From positions 1 to 64,000 of the forward strand of contig JAKAQR010000006.1 of NCBI GenBank assembly GCA_021819725.1: a stretch of 64,000 nt of DNA, read 5' to 3'. The notes under the pieces were generated by a model. That model ran no database searches and was not told the DNA's origin. It saw only the letters and a program-made list of their open reading frames with translations. Both the position numbers and the translations under genes were made by a program. The stretch comes from Actinomycetes bacterium (GTDB taxonomy: Bacteria; Actinomycetota; Acidimicrobiia; Acidimicrobiales; Acidimicrobiaceae). Numbering within the stretch: position 1 is the stretch's first letter; every line of letters begins with the position of its first letter. Of the stretch, positions 8,163 through 16,099 are shown piece after piece.

Positions 8163-9047
8163 CTAGAGCCCTTCAACAATCTCGACCATTCGGTCACCGG
8201 CCTCAGTTGGGTTCACCGCAACCACGACTCCCGCCTCTCGAAGCGCATCCATCTTGCCCTGCGCGGTACCTTGGCCACCAGAGACGATGGCTCCCGCATG
8301 GCCCATCTTACGACCAGGAGGGGCGGTCACGCCAGCGACGTAGGCGACAACCGGCTTGGTGACGTGCTCCTTGATGAACGCCGCCGCCTTCTCCTCCTCC
8401 TCGCCGCCGATCTCGCCGATCATCAGCACTGCCTTGGTCTCAGGATCGGCCTCAAAGGCGGCAAGGCAATCGATGAAGTTGGTGCCCGGCACCGGGTCGC
8501 CACCGATCCCTACACAGGTCGTCTGGCCGACCCCTTTTTGACTGAGCTCGTAGAGTGCCTGATAGGTCAGTGTTCCTGAACGGGAAACGATTCCCACCGG
8601 TCCCCCGGCAAGGGCAATGTCCCCCGAGGTAATCCCGATATTGCAGCGTCCGGGCGAGATAATACCTGGGCAGTTTGGCCCCAGGAGCCGGGTTCCAGGA
8701 TAGTTGCGCCGCAACACGCTCGCCACCATCGCTTCGTCCTTTGCCGGAATGAACTCGGTGATGCACACCACGAAGGCGATACCAGCAGCGGCGGCCTCAA
8801 TGATGGCATCAGCCGCGAAGCGAGGAGGTACTACAATAAAGCTCGCGGTAGCGCCAGTTGCAGCTGCAGCCTCCTTCACTGAATCAAAGATCGGGATCCC
8901 ATCCACGTCGGTCCCGGCCTTGCCCGGCGTCACTCCAGCGACAACCTTGGTGCCATAATCACGGTTACGCAAACCATGGAAGCGGCCCTGGTTGCCGGTC
9001 AAGCCCTGCACGATCACCTTGGTGTTTTCATCGACAAAAATGCTCAT
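8163..9047 (-). CDS. sucD: Succinate-CoA ligase (ADP-forming) subunit alpha
   Basis: 294 residues. The CoA-binding N-terminal domain has VIVQGLTGNQGRFHGLRNRD and GVTPGKAGTDVDGIPIFDSV; the ligase domain has LLGPNCPGIISPG, GIVSRSGTLTYQAL and the phosphohistidine loop MGHAGAIVSGGQGTAQ. Together with SucC it converts succinyl-CoA to succinate with substrate-level phosphorylation in the TCA cycle. It overlaps sucC by 4 bases (ATGA). Confidence 0.97.
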   Translation of the reverse strand: MSIFVDENTKVIVQGLTGNQGRFHGLRNRDYGTKVVAGVTPGKAGTDVDGIPIFDSVKEAAAATGATASFIVVPPRFAADAIIEAAAAGIAFVVCITEFIPAKDEAMVASVLRRNYPGTRLLGPNCPGIISPGRCNIGITSGDIALAGGPVGIVSRSGTLTYQALYELSQKGVGQTTCVGIGGDPVPGTNFIDCLAAFEADPETKAVLMIGEIGGEEEEKAAAFIKEHVTKPVVAYVAGVTAPPGRKMGHAGAIVSGGQGTAQGKMDALREAGVVVAVNPTEAGDRMVEIVEGL

Positions 9048-10195
9048 CGTTTGCCCTTCTTTGCAAGCTCAACTGCGATAGCGGCCGCTCCAACCATCGT
9101 CTCTTCTACGCGAATTTGATCCGACAGAAGTGTGCGGAGAATTTCATGGCCCTCTCGCGCATTCGTCCCATCCAATCTGATCACCATCGGAAACGTCAGG
9201 TTGACCCGACCAAGGGCCTCCTGAATGCCCTTGGCTACCTCATCACAACGAGTAATACCCCCGAAAATGTTGACGAACACCGCTTGTACGTTCTCGTCGG
9301 TGTTGATCACCTCGAGTGCGTTCGCCATGGCATCAGCACCTGCACCGCCCCCGAGGTCAAGAAAGTTCGCTGCACGCCCACCCGCTTGACTCACGACATC
9401 CAAGGTCGCCATCGCGAGTCCAGCACCATTGGCGATAATGCCGACGGTGCCATCGAGACCGATATAGTTCAATCCTTTCGAGCGCGCAAGCGCCTCCCGA
9501 CCATCGAGCTCCATATCCGCACGATAGGCCTCCCATTCTGGATGGCGATAACTCGCACTATCGTCAAGGGTGACCTTCGCATCCAGCGCGTGAACCTTTC
9601 CGTCGGTCTTGATGATCAGCGGATTGACTTCGACGAGATCTGCATCGCCTTCAACAAAGGCCTGGTAGAGCTGGAGCAACACCTTGGCAACCCCTGGACG
9701 GGATGGTTCGTCGATGCCAGCATCCACAACAACACGAGCAGCCTCTGCGTCGGTCAAACCCTCGAGCGGATCGATATGCACCCGCGCAATCGCGTCTGGA
9801 TTGGTCTTGGCTACCTCTTCGATCTCTACACCGCCCTCTGAGGAGAGCAGGCAAAGATACTGCTTGACCCCGCGATCAAGCGTAAAGCTAACGTAATACT
9901 CCTTTGCGATATCGGAGGCATGCTCAACCCACACCTTGTGCACGGTATGGCCCTTGATATCCATGCCGAGAATCGCCGTCGCCACGTCACGTGCCTCAGC
10001 CTCATCGCGAACCAGCTTCACGCCACCAGCCTTACCACGACCGCCCACTTGGACCTGTGCCTTGACCACCGCTGGAAAACCAACCTTGCGAGCGGCATCG
10101 ACCGCCGCCTCGGGATCCCTCACAAGGACTCCTGTGGACGTTGGCACGCCATAACGTGCAAAGAAATCTTTACCCTGATATTCGAATAGATCCAC
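9044..10195 (-). CDS. sucC: Succinate-CoA ligase (ADP-forming) subunit beta
   Basis: 383 residues with an ATP-grasp fold: start MDLFEYQGKDFFARYGVPT, lysine-rich VVKAQVQVGGRGKAGGVKL, metal-binding LVEVNPLIIKTDG and ALDAKVTLDD, then the CoA-ligase part with GIIANGAGLAMATLDV, GGRAANFLDLGGGA and FVNIFGGITRCDEVA. It supplies the nucleotide-binding half of succinyl-CoA synthetase. A mutase B12-binding subunit is encoded 110 bp upstream; because methylmalonyl-CoA mutase produces succinyl-CoA, the arrangement is metabolically sensible. Confidence 0.97.
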   Translation of the reverse strand: MDLFEYQGKDFFARYGVPTSTGVLVRDPEAAVDAARKVGFPAVVKAQVQVGGRGKAGGVKLVRDEAEARDVATAILGMDIKGHTVHKVWVEHASDIAKEYYVSFTLDRGVKQYLCLLSSEGGVEIEEVAKTNPDAIARVHIDPLEGLTDAEAARVVVDAGIDEPSRPGVAKVLLQLYQAFVEGDADLVEVNPLIIKTDGKVHALDAKVTLDDSASYRHPEWEAYRADMELDGREALARSKGLNYIGLDGTVGIIANGAGLAMATLDVVSQAGGRAANFLDLGGGAGADAMANALEVINTDENVQAVFVNIFGGITRCDEVAKGIQEALGRVNLTFPMVIRLDGTNAREGHEILRTLLSDQIRVEETMVGAAAIAVELAKKGKR

Positions 10196-10304
10196 TACTC
10201 CCTACTTCCACTTATCATCTCATCCCAACTTTCTCATCTTTATGCCAGCCATCACACCTAGTTCCATCAGGGGCGTGCGTCCACATCGGCCCTTTGCGCG
10301 CCGT

Positions 10305-10715
10305 TTAGACAGATAGCTCCCTTGCGTCAAGCGTCGACTCGAGCCAATCGCAGATAGCCGTCAAGGAGGACCCAGGGGTAAAAACTTGTGCCACCCCCAT
10401 CTCGTGCAATATAGGGATGTCGCTATCGGGGATGATGCCTCCGACAACGAGCAACACTCCATCTCGGCCGCGCTCTCGTAGGCCGTCGATCAACTTCGGA
10501 ACAAGGGTGAGATGGGCGCCCGACAGCAGCGAGACACCGACCGCATCGGCATCCTCTTGGACCACGGTCTCTACGATCTGTTCGACCGTCTGATGCAACC
10601 CGGTATAGATCACCTCAAAGCCAGCGTCTCGTAACGCGCGCGCGACAACTTTGGCACCGCGATCATGTCCGTCTAGACCTGGCTTCGCAACAACAACTCG
10701 ATAGGGTCTCTCCAC
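10305..10715 (-). CDS. Methylmalonyl-CoA mutase small subunit (B12-binding domain protein)
   Basis: 136 residues consisting only of a cobalamin-binding Rossmann-like domain. It contains [20 protein letters not shown], whose DxHxxG motif supplies the lower axial His ligand of B12, [10 protein letters not shown] and [12 protein letters not shown]. This is the C-terminal subunit of split acyl-CoA mutases; the catalytic TIM-barrel subunit is not encoded in the window. Substrate (methylmalonyl- versus ethylmalonyl- or isobutyryl-CoA) cannot be told from this domain alone; the adjacent sucCD favours methylmalonyl-CoA. The GTG start follows a TAAGAT box by 7 bases without an RBS, so the mRNA may be leaderless. 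Confidence 0.85.
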   Translation of the reverse strand: MERPYRVVVAKPGLDGHDRGAKVVARALRDAGFEVIYTGLHQTVEQIVETVVQEDADAVGVSLLSGAHLTLVPKLIDGLRERGRDGVLLVVGGIIPDSDIPILHEMGVAQVFTPGSSLTAICDWLESTLDARELSV

Positions 10716-10722
10716 TAGGCGA

Positions 10723-10728
10723 ATCTTA
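10723..10728 (-). promoter_or_regulatory. Predicted -10 box for a leaderless mutase-subunit/sucCD transcript
   Basis: TAAGAT on the minus strand ends seven bases before the GTG at 10715, which places the start point on or next to the start codon. No Shine-Dalgarno sequence is present. The 200 bases further upstream hold no other recognisable gene or signal. Confidence 0.35.
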
Positions 10729-10927
10729 CCGTAGTTCTTGCTCGTCCGCTAACCAGGCAGCTCAAAGTATATGAACTGTCACTCTACCGACGTCCACAAC
10801 ACCGCCATCATGAGGCCGCCACCATCTGCCCAAGCAAGCCACAGCCACCAGGGAACGGAACACATCGATCCACGCCCGCCCACCGTGGCCGGCATCTCAC
10901 CAGAACGTTACCAAGGACGGACCTGGG

Positions 10928-11149
10928 TTAGGCGAGGAGACGTGACCCCCGCTCACTCACAAAACCACACCGATCGAGATAACCAAGCCGCTCCTCTAGG
11001 GCTTGCAACCAAGCGGACTTGTCCCGCTCGAACTTTGTTCGATCGCCCTCCTCAAAGTCATGCTCCATCTCGCTGAAGGCCAAATCCTCAGCGTCAAGCA
11101 GGCGACGATAGCGGACCAATAGGTTATCATCGATGCAGTGTTCGATCAC
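10928..11149 (-). CDS. Small hypothetical protein, charged and helical
   Basis: 73 residues, not recognised. The composition is strongly charged (SEMEHDFEEGDRTKFERDKS) and predicted helical with no Cys pair, signal or membrane segment. The GTG start at 11149 is preceded by AAGGGGGAG, a strong although close RBS, which is the main reason to call it real. It lies 28 bases downstream of the DUF2510 protein gene on the same strand and could be the last gene of that unit. Confidence 0.45.
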   Translation of the reverse strand: MIEHCIDDNLLVRYRRLLDAEDLAFSEMEHDFEEGDRTKFERDKSAWLQALEERLGYLDRCGFVSERGSRLLA

Positions 11150-11176
11150 GACTCCCCCTTCGAGATTCGGATGAGT

Positions 11177-11830
11177 CTACGATAGCACAGCTCGTTGCGC
11201 TGAAGGAGTAAAAACGGCACAACCCTTCACCCCAACGGCATTGGCCGACTGATCCACCGCACGCATGGAACGCAACACCGAGGTGCGGTGACTCTTGTGG
11301 CCGCGCAGGTACTTCGACCAGGCAATAGCAAGATCGGACCAACGAGCAGCAACGGTATTGGCGAGAGGGACGTTCCTGGTCTCCGAGGCAAGCACACTAA
11401 AGGCGGAGGCGCCTTGACTGAGCTTGGTATTCAACAGAGCTCCGGCGTTCTTCTCAAGACCGACGACACTGACGCCATCAAAGACACTCTCACACACGTG
11501 ATCTGCAGCATGTCGATAGCTGGCAAGACTCTGGATCTTGGGACTGGATGAGCCCCCCATGCTAAAGACGATGAGTTGGGCGATAATACCACCGAACAGG
11601 AGTACAACGATCAGCAGGCTCACCACTCTGACGAGGCGCCGATGCCGGTGAACTGGCTGAAGAAAGGCGACCTCAGGAGTCGGCAACTCTCTGACGAAGT
11701 TCGTAAAACTCGGTCGCTGACGGACCGACGTCGTCCAAGCTTGACCGTCAAAGTAACGGAGTCGACCTTCTCCTTGTGGATACCATCCAGGTCGCATGGG
11801 TGGACGGATCTCTCGGCGGCTACCTAGCAT
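11177..11830 (-). CDS. DUF2510-domain membrane protein
   Basis: 217 residues. The N-terminus carries the DUF2510 signature: RPGWYPQGEGRLRYFDGQAW (residues about 13-32). A single transmembrane helix (VVSLLIVVLLFGGIIAQLIV, about 68-88) follows a basic stretch (HRHRRLVR), predicting a cytoplasmic N-terminus and an extracytoplasmic C-terminal domain of about 125 residues. That domain has two cysteines (HVCESVF and KGCAVF) which could form a disulfide. DUF2510 is common in actinobacterial envelope proteins; no function is established. GAGGGGG lies a few bases before the ATG, and the preceding gene ends 4 bases upstream. Confidence 0.75.
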   Translation of the reverse strand: MLGSRREIRPPMRPGWYPQGEGRLRYFDGQAWTTSVRQRPSFTNFVRELPTPEVAFLQPVHRHRRLVRVVSLLIVVLLFGGIIAQLIVFSMGGSSSPKIQSLASYRHAADHVCESVFDGVSVVGLEKNAGALLNTKLSQGASAFSVLASETRNVPLANTVAARWSDLAIAWSKYLRGHKSHRTSVLRSMRAVDQSANAVGVKGCAVFTPSAQRAVLS

Positions 11831-11833
11831 GAC

Positions 11834-12160
11834 TTACCCCCTCGCGGCAACCGCCTCGCGCAGGAGCCTCGACTGCTCTTGGAGCAGAGAAGCACCCTTG
11901 AGAATACGGATCTCGCCCTCGCGCAGCAACGCATCAACCGTTAGCGTACTCCCTCGTGGCGCAAGAATCTCTACGGTCGACTCAGGAGCGGTCTGTCCAG
12001 GATCCAAAGGGGAGAGCTCGACGACTGACGCATCCTTACGTAAGCCCAGAACTCTGTCGACATCGGCCATCGACGAACGGAGCACCAGGAACAACACTAC
12101 GTCAGCGTCACCACTTGCACGCTGATCCTGAGGCACCCGCGGACGGTCAGGATCGGTCAT
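11834..12160 (-). CDS. Hypothetical protein overlapping the sdhB 3' end
   Basis: 108 residues, not recognised. The N-terminal 20 residues are polar; the middle is a probable alpha/beta stretch (ADVVLFLVLRSSMADVDRVL) and the C-terminus is helical (GASLLQEQSRLLREAVAARG). No membrane segment is long enough to be an SDH anchor. The ATG sits inside the last codons of sdhB (14-bp overlap), with AGAGAG 10 bases upstream, so it is probably translated from the sdh mRNA. Confidence 0.55.
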   Translation of the reverse strand: MTDPDRPRVPQDQRASGDADVVLFLVLRSSMADVDRVLGLRKDASVVELSPLDPGQTAPESTVEILAPRGSTLTVDALLREGEIRILKGASLLQEQSRLLREAVAARG

Positions 12161-12893
12161 AAAGAATTGCTCTCTTCACCTCTTCAATCGCCTCCGTGAC
12201 CTTGATCCCCCGCGGACACGCCTCCGTGCAGTTAAAGGAGGTCCGGCAGCGCCATACTCCACTCTTTTGGTTGAGAATATCAAGACGCTCGTTCTTGGCC
12301 TGATCACGGGAGTCGAAGATAAATCGATGCGCATTCACAATGGCCGCAGGACCGATATAGGTTCCATTCGCCCAGTAGACGGGGCACGAGGTGGAACAGG
12401 CCCCACAGAGGATGCACTTGGTGGTATCGTCAAAGCGCGCACGGTCCTCGGGGGATTGATAGCGTTCCTTGTAGCCAGGATCGTCATTGGCGATGAGATA
12501 AGGAAGGACGCTACGATACTGGGCGAAGAACGGCTCCATATCGACGACGAGGTCCTTGATCACCGGCAGGCCGCGAACCGGCTCGATGACCAGATCTGTG
12601 CCGATCGTCGAGATCAGGTTCACACACCCCAAACGATTCTCGCCGTTAATCATCATCGCGTCAGATCCACAGACCCCGTGAGCGCAACTGCGCCGAAAGC
12701 TCAGAGTGCCATCGATCGTGTTCTTCACCGCGATCAACGCATTGAGCACTGTATCTGAGTTCTTGAGCTTGAGGTCGTATTCACGCCAATGCGGACGCAC
12801 GTCGGTTTCTGGGTTAAAACGTTTGATGGTCAGGTGGACATCCACCTCTTTGATCAGAGAGATCTCTTCTGCAGGTTGTACGGTCGTCGTCAT
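12147..12893 (-). CDS. sdhB: Succinate dehydrogenase/fumarate reductase iron-sulfur subunit
   Basis: 248 residues with all three cluster motifs: [2Fe-2S] as CAHGVCGSDAMMINGENRLG followed by Cys, [4Fe-4S] as CILCGACSTSCP and [3Fe-4S] as CRTSFNCTEACPRGI. It passes electrons from the flavoprotein SdhA to quinone or another acceptor. It lies directly after sdhA (1 base apart). No sdhC/sdhD cytochrome or anchor gene is found on either side, so its membrane partners must be encoded elsewhere. Confidence 0.95.
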   Translation of the reverse strand: MTTTVQPAEEISLIKEVDVHLTIKRFNPETDVRPHWREYDLKLKNSDTVLNALIAVKNTIDGTLSFRRSCAHGVCGSDAMMINGENRLGCVNLISTIGTDLVIEPVRGLPVIKDLVVDMEPFFAQYRSVLPYLIANDDPGYKERYQSPEDRARFDDTTKCILCGACSTSCPVYWANGTYIGPAAIVNAHRFIFDSRDQAKNERLDILNQKSGVWRCRTSFNCTEACPRGIKVTEAIEEVKRAILYDRS

Positions 12894-14645
12894 TTAGTAC
12901 TTTCTCTCCATCGGCTCATAGCGGCCCTGAACCACCGGCTTGTAGTCCAGGCTAATCGTGCCCGACTCATCCCGATAGGCGAGGGTATGCTTCATCCAGT
13001 TTGTATCGTCCCGAGTCGGGAAGTCGTCGCGCCAATGCGCACCTCGGCTCTCCTTGCGTGCATCTGCTCCCAAGACAAGAACCTCGGCGATATCAAGGAG
13101 ACTGCCGAGTTCTAATGCCTCGGTGAGATCGTAGTTGAAGACCGAACCCTTATCATCGATGGTGACCTTCTCATAGCGGTCCCTGAGCTCGTGAATCACC
13201 CGCAGCACCTCCTGCAATGATTCGCCCGTCCGCACAACCGAGGCGTCGCGCATCATGGCCACTTGGAGCTCTCCTCGGATCGCGCCGACCTTCTCGCTAC
13301 CGGTCGAGTTCATCATCATATCGATACGCTCTCGCGTCGGGTCGACGACCGATCGTGGAAGATCAGGGTGATCGACTCCCTGGACATACTCGACCATCGC
13401 TCGTCCGCCACGACGTCCAAAGACATTGATGTCAAGAAGAGAGTTCGTGCCCAGCCGGTTTGCTCCATGGACCGAAACACAGGCACACTCGCCCGCCGCA
13501 TAGAGTCCGGGGAGTACCGTATTGTCTCCATCGATCACCACCTCACCATGGATGTTGGTGGGGATACCACCCATCGCATAATGGGCCGTCGGCTGGATAG
13601 GAATCGGGTCAGTCTTTGGCTCAAGCCCAAGATAGGTCCTCACGAAACCACTGATATCAGGGAGCTTCGCATCGATCTGTTCTGGTGGCAGATGGGTGAG
13701 ATCGAGGTAGACGTAGTCCTTATCAGGGCCGGCCCCGCGTCCCTCCTTAATCTCGGTATGAATGGCTCTTGCCACCATATCACGGGGAGCTAGGTCTTTG
13801 ACCGTAGGAGCAACACGCTCCATAAAACGCTCCCCGAGGCCATTGCGTAGGATCCCTCCTTCGCCTCGCGCGCCCTCCGTCAGGAGAATCCCGATGCCAT
13901 AGATGCCGGTGGGGTGGAACTGATAGAACTCCATATCCTCTAACGGGATACCGCGATGGAACAGAACTCCTGGGCCGTCGCCGGTAAGGGTATGGGCATT
14001 CGAGGTGATCTGGAAGATACGCCCGTAGCCACCGGTCGCGAAGAGGACACCCTTGGAGATAAAGACGTGCAGATCGCCGGTTGCAAGCTCGTAGGCCACC
14101 ACTCCAGCGGCACGACGCGAGGCGCCCTCGCCGTCAAAGAGCACATCAAAGACTTGGAACTCATTGAAGAAGTTCACGTCAGCGGCGACACACTGCTGAT
14201 AGAGTGTCTGCAAAATCATATGACCAGTTCGGTCAGCCGCATAACAGGCCCTCCGAACCGGCGCTTCGCCGTGATTGCGCGTGTGCCCACCAAAACGGCG
14301 TTGGTCAATCCGACCCTCCGGAGTCCGGGAGAAGGGCAGGCCGAAGTGTTCCAGGTCGATCACGGCATCGATCGCCTCGCGACACATGATGTCGATGGCA
14401 TCCTGATCGCCAAGGTAATCACCCCCCTTCACGGTATCGAAGGCGTGCCACTCCCAATAATCTTCCTCGACATTCGAGAGGGCCGCACACATGCCACCCT
14501 GCGCTGCTCCCGTATGGGAACGCGTGGGGTAGAGTTTGGTGATCACCGCGGTGCGCACCTTGCCAGCCGTTTCCAGGGCGGCCCGAAGGCCAGCGCCACC
14601 GGCACCTACGATAACTGCGTCATAACTGTGGTAGTGAACGTTCAC
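12894..14645 (-). CDS. sdhA: Succinate dehydrogenase flavoprotein subunit
   Basis: 583 residues. It has the FAD-binding [15 protein letters not shown], the flavinylation loop with [15 protein letters not shown] (His is the covalent FAD site), the catalytic [20 protein letters not shown], and [20 protein letters not shown] with substrate-binding residues. It oxidises succinate to fumarate in the TCA cycle. The GTG at 14645 has no obvious RBS. The gene is divergent from the MoxR ATPase with 68 bases between them. Confidence 0.96.
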   Translation of the reverse strand: MNVHYHSYDAVIVGAGGAGLRAALETAGKVRTAVITKLYPTRSHTGAAQGGMCAALSNVEEDYWEWHAFDTVKGGDYLGDQDAIDIMCREAIDAVIDLEHFGLPFSRTPEGRIDQRRFGGHTRNHGEAPVRRACYAADRTGHMILQTLYQQCVAADVNFFNEFQVFDVLFDGEGASRRAAGVVAYELATGDLHVFISKGVLFATGGYGRIFQITSNAHTLTGDGPGVLFHRGIPLEDMEFYQFHPTGIYGIGILLTEGARGEGGILRNGLGERFMERVAPTVKDLAPRDMVARAIHTEIKEGRGAGPDKDYVYLDLTHLPPEQIDAKLPDISGFVRTYLGLEPKTDPIPIQPTAHYAMGGIPTNIHGEVVIDGDNTVLPGLYAAGECACVSVHGANRLGTNSLLDINVFGRRGGRAMVEYVQGVDHPDLPRSVVDPTRERIDMMMNSTGSEKVGAIRGELQVAMMRDASVVRTGESLQEVLRVIHELRDRYEKVTIDDKGSVFNYDLTEALELGSLLDIAEVLVLGADARKESRGAHWRDDFPTRDDTNWMKHTLAYRDESGTISLDYKPVVQGRYEPMERKY

Positions 14646-14713
14646 ACCTAACAGTTTTGCATGAAATCTGCGAGTTCATGAAATTTCGCGCGATTTCCCT
14701 CTAGCATTTTCCT
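14646..14713. promoter_or_regulatory. Divergent promoter region sdhA / MoxR ATPase with CATGAAAT repeats
   Basis: CATGAAAT occurs twice in direct orientation (14660-14667 and 14677-14684), 17 bases apart. TAGCAT at 14702-14707 ends six bases before the MoxR ATG, suggesting a leaderless transcript. A 12-bp perfect palindrome (14634-14645) covers the sdhA start codon but may only reflect its coding sequence. The repeats could bind a regulator affecting both genes; this is inference. Confidence 0.35.
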
Positions 14714-16099
14714 ATGGACTTCCCAACAAACCTCGGTGACCTGGTGGACAGTGGCTATAAGCCAAGAACCGTGCGAGAGGAGATCCGAGCGAACGTCTTT
14801 GCGAGGCTCCGGGCAAAGGCGCCAGTGATCGATGGATTATTTGGTTACCAGGACACCGTCCTGCCAGAGCTTGAGCGCGCACTTGTCATCGGACACGACA
14901 TCATCTTCCTCGGTGAGCGGGGTCAAGGCAAGACCCGGATGATTCGAACGCTCTACGAACTGCTCGACGAATGGGTACCGGCGGTAGCGGGCTCTGCACT
15001 CAACGAGGATCCTCTCCGCCCGATCCTGCCAAGCACGAGAGATCGCCTCAAAGAAGAGGGGTCCAAAGCTCCGGTGACATGGATCAACAGAGCCGCACGC
15101 TTTAGCGAAAAGCTGGCCACCCCTGATACCACGATCGCCGACCTCATCGGCGAGGTTGACCCCATCAAAGTCGCAGAAGGGCGGTACCTCGGTGACACCG
15201 ACACGATTCACTACGGGCTTGTCCCGCGCACCAATCGGGGCATCTTTGCCATCAACGAGCTTCCCGATCTTCCAGAACGCATTCAAGTCGGCCTGCTGAA
15301 CGCTCTTGAGGAACGCGACATTCAGATCCGCGGCTACAAGATCGCCCTCCCCCTTGACATCCTCTTCGTCGCGTCGGCCAACCCGGAGGATTACACGAGC
15401 CGTGGGCGATTGATTACCCCCCTGAAGGACCGCTTCGGCACCCAGATCACAACGCACTACCCAGAGGTGGTCGAGGACGAGATCGCCATTATGACCAGTG
15501 AAGCCAGACTGCCATCCGATCTTGAGATCGTCTCGCCGCTACCGATCCTGCTGATCATCGCCACCATGGCACAGCTTGCCAGACACCATTCGAGCATCTC
15601 GCAGCATTCAGGGGTCTCAGTTCGTGCATCGATCGCGGCCTATGAGGCGGTCACCGCAGCCGCACTCGTACGATCGATTCGCAATCAAGAGTCGCCAGCG
15701 GCGCTCCGAGTGACCGACCTTGAGGCCGCCCTTCCAGCTTTTGTCGGGAAGATCGAGGTGGAGTCGCTCGACCCTCGGGAAGGCATCAAAATCGGCGCTG
15801 CCCTCCTGCGCCAAGCGATAGGCGCCGTGTTCACCCAATGCTACGGGAGCCAGGATGCGACTGCATTGGTCGAAGAGGTGAATCGATCACCACTCCAGAT
15901 CGAAGCTGATCAGTCAGCCACTGCGTACCAGGCCCTACTGGCCAGCTATCCAGAACTCCTCGCCTTCGTCGGGTCCTCACCGACGAGCGAAGAACTCCCT
16001 TGCTATGTCGACCTTGTCCTTGAAGGTCTCGTCGCGATGAGACGGCTCTCGCGCCACACCTCCATTGACCGCACTACCTTCGGGTCGAGCCGTGCCTAA
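14714..16099 (+). CDS. MoxR-type AAA+ ATPase
   Basis: 461 residues. The AAA+ core has Walker A as FLGERGQGKTRM, Walker B region IFAINELPDLPERIQ (Asn in place of the usual Asp, which I recall as typical of this subfamily), sensor 1 as VASANPEDY and an arginine-rich PLKDRFG. The C-terminal part is helical. Such ATPases work with von Willebrand factor A proteins as chaperones or cofactor inserters (MoxR/VWA, BchI/BchD, CoxD/CoxE families). The next gene encodes such a VWA protein and overlaps it. No cofactor enzyme lies nearby, so the client is unknown. Confidence 0.88.
   Translation: MDFPTNLGDLVDSGYKPRTVREEIRANVFARLRAKAPVIDGLFGYQDTVLPELERALVIGHDIIFLGERGQGKTRMIRTLYELLDEWVPAVAGSALNEDPLRPILPSTRDRLKEEGSKAPVTWINRAARFSEKLATPDTTIADLIGEVDPIKVAEGRYLGDTDTIHYGLVPRTNRGIFAINELPDLPERIQVGLLNALEERDIQIRGYKIALPLDILFVASANPEDYTSRGRLITPLKDRFGTQITTHYPEVVEDEIAIMTSEARLPSDLEIVSPLPILLIIATMAQLARHHSSISQHSGVSVRASIAAYEAVTAAALVRSIRNQESPAALRVTDLEAALPAFVGKIEVESLDPREGIKIGAALLRQAIGAVFTQCYGSQDATALVEEVNRSPLQIEADQSATAYQALLASYPELLAFVGSSPTSEELPCYVDLVLEGLVAMRRLSRHTSIDRTTFGSSRA

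Noticed and set aside
8858..9841. Long plus-strand ORF (327 codons) opposite sucC and sucD
   Set aside because: It is the mirror of two well-supported genes, has no RBS and no recognisable domain.
11834..12160. SDH membrane anchor subunit downstream of sdhB
   Set aside because: The product has no transmembrane helix of adequate length and no haem-ligating His pattern.
14634..14645. 12-bp palindrome at the sdhA start as an operator
   Set aside because: It coincides with the codons for the first residues and could be chance; no second copy was seen.
13956..14651. 231-codon plus-strand ORF opposite sdhA
   Set aside because: It lies wholly antisense to a conserved enzyme gene and shows no protein-like motifs.
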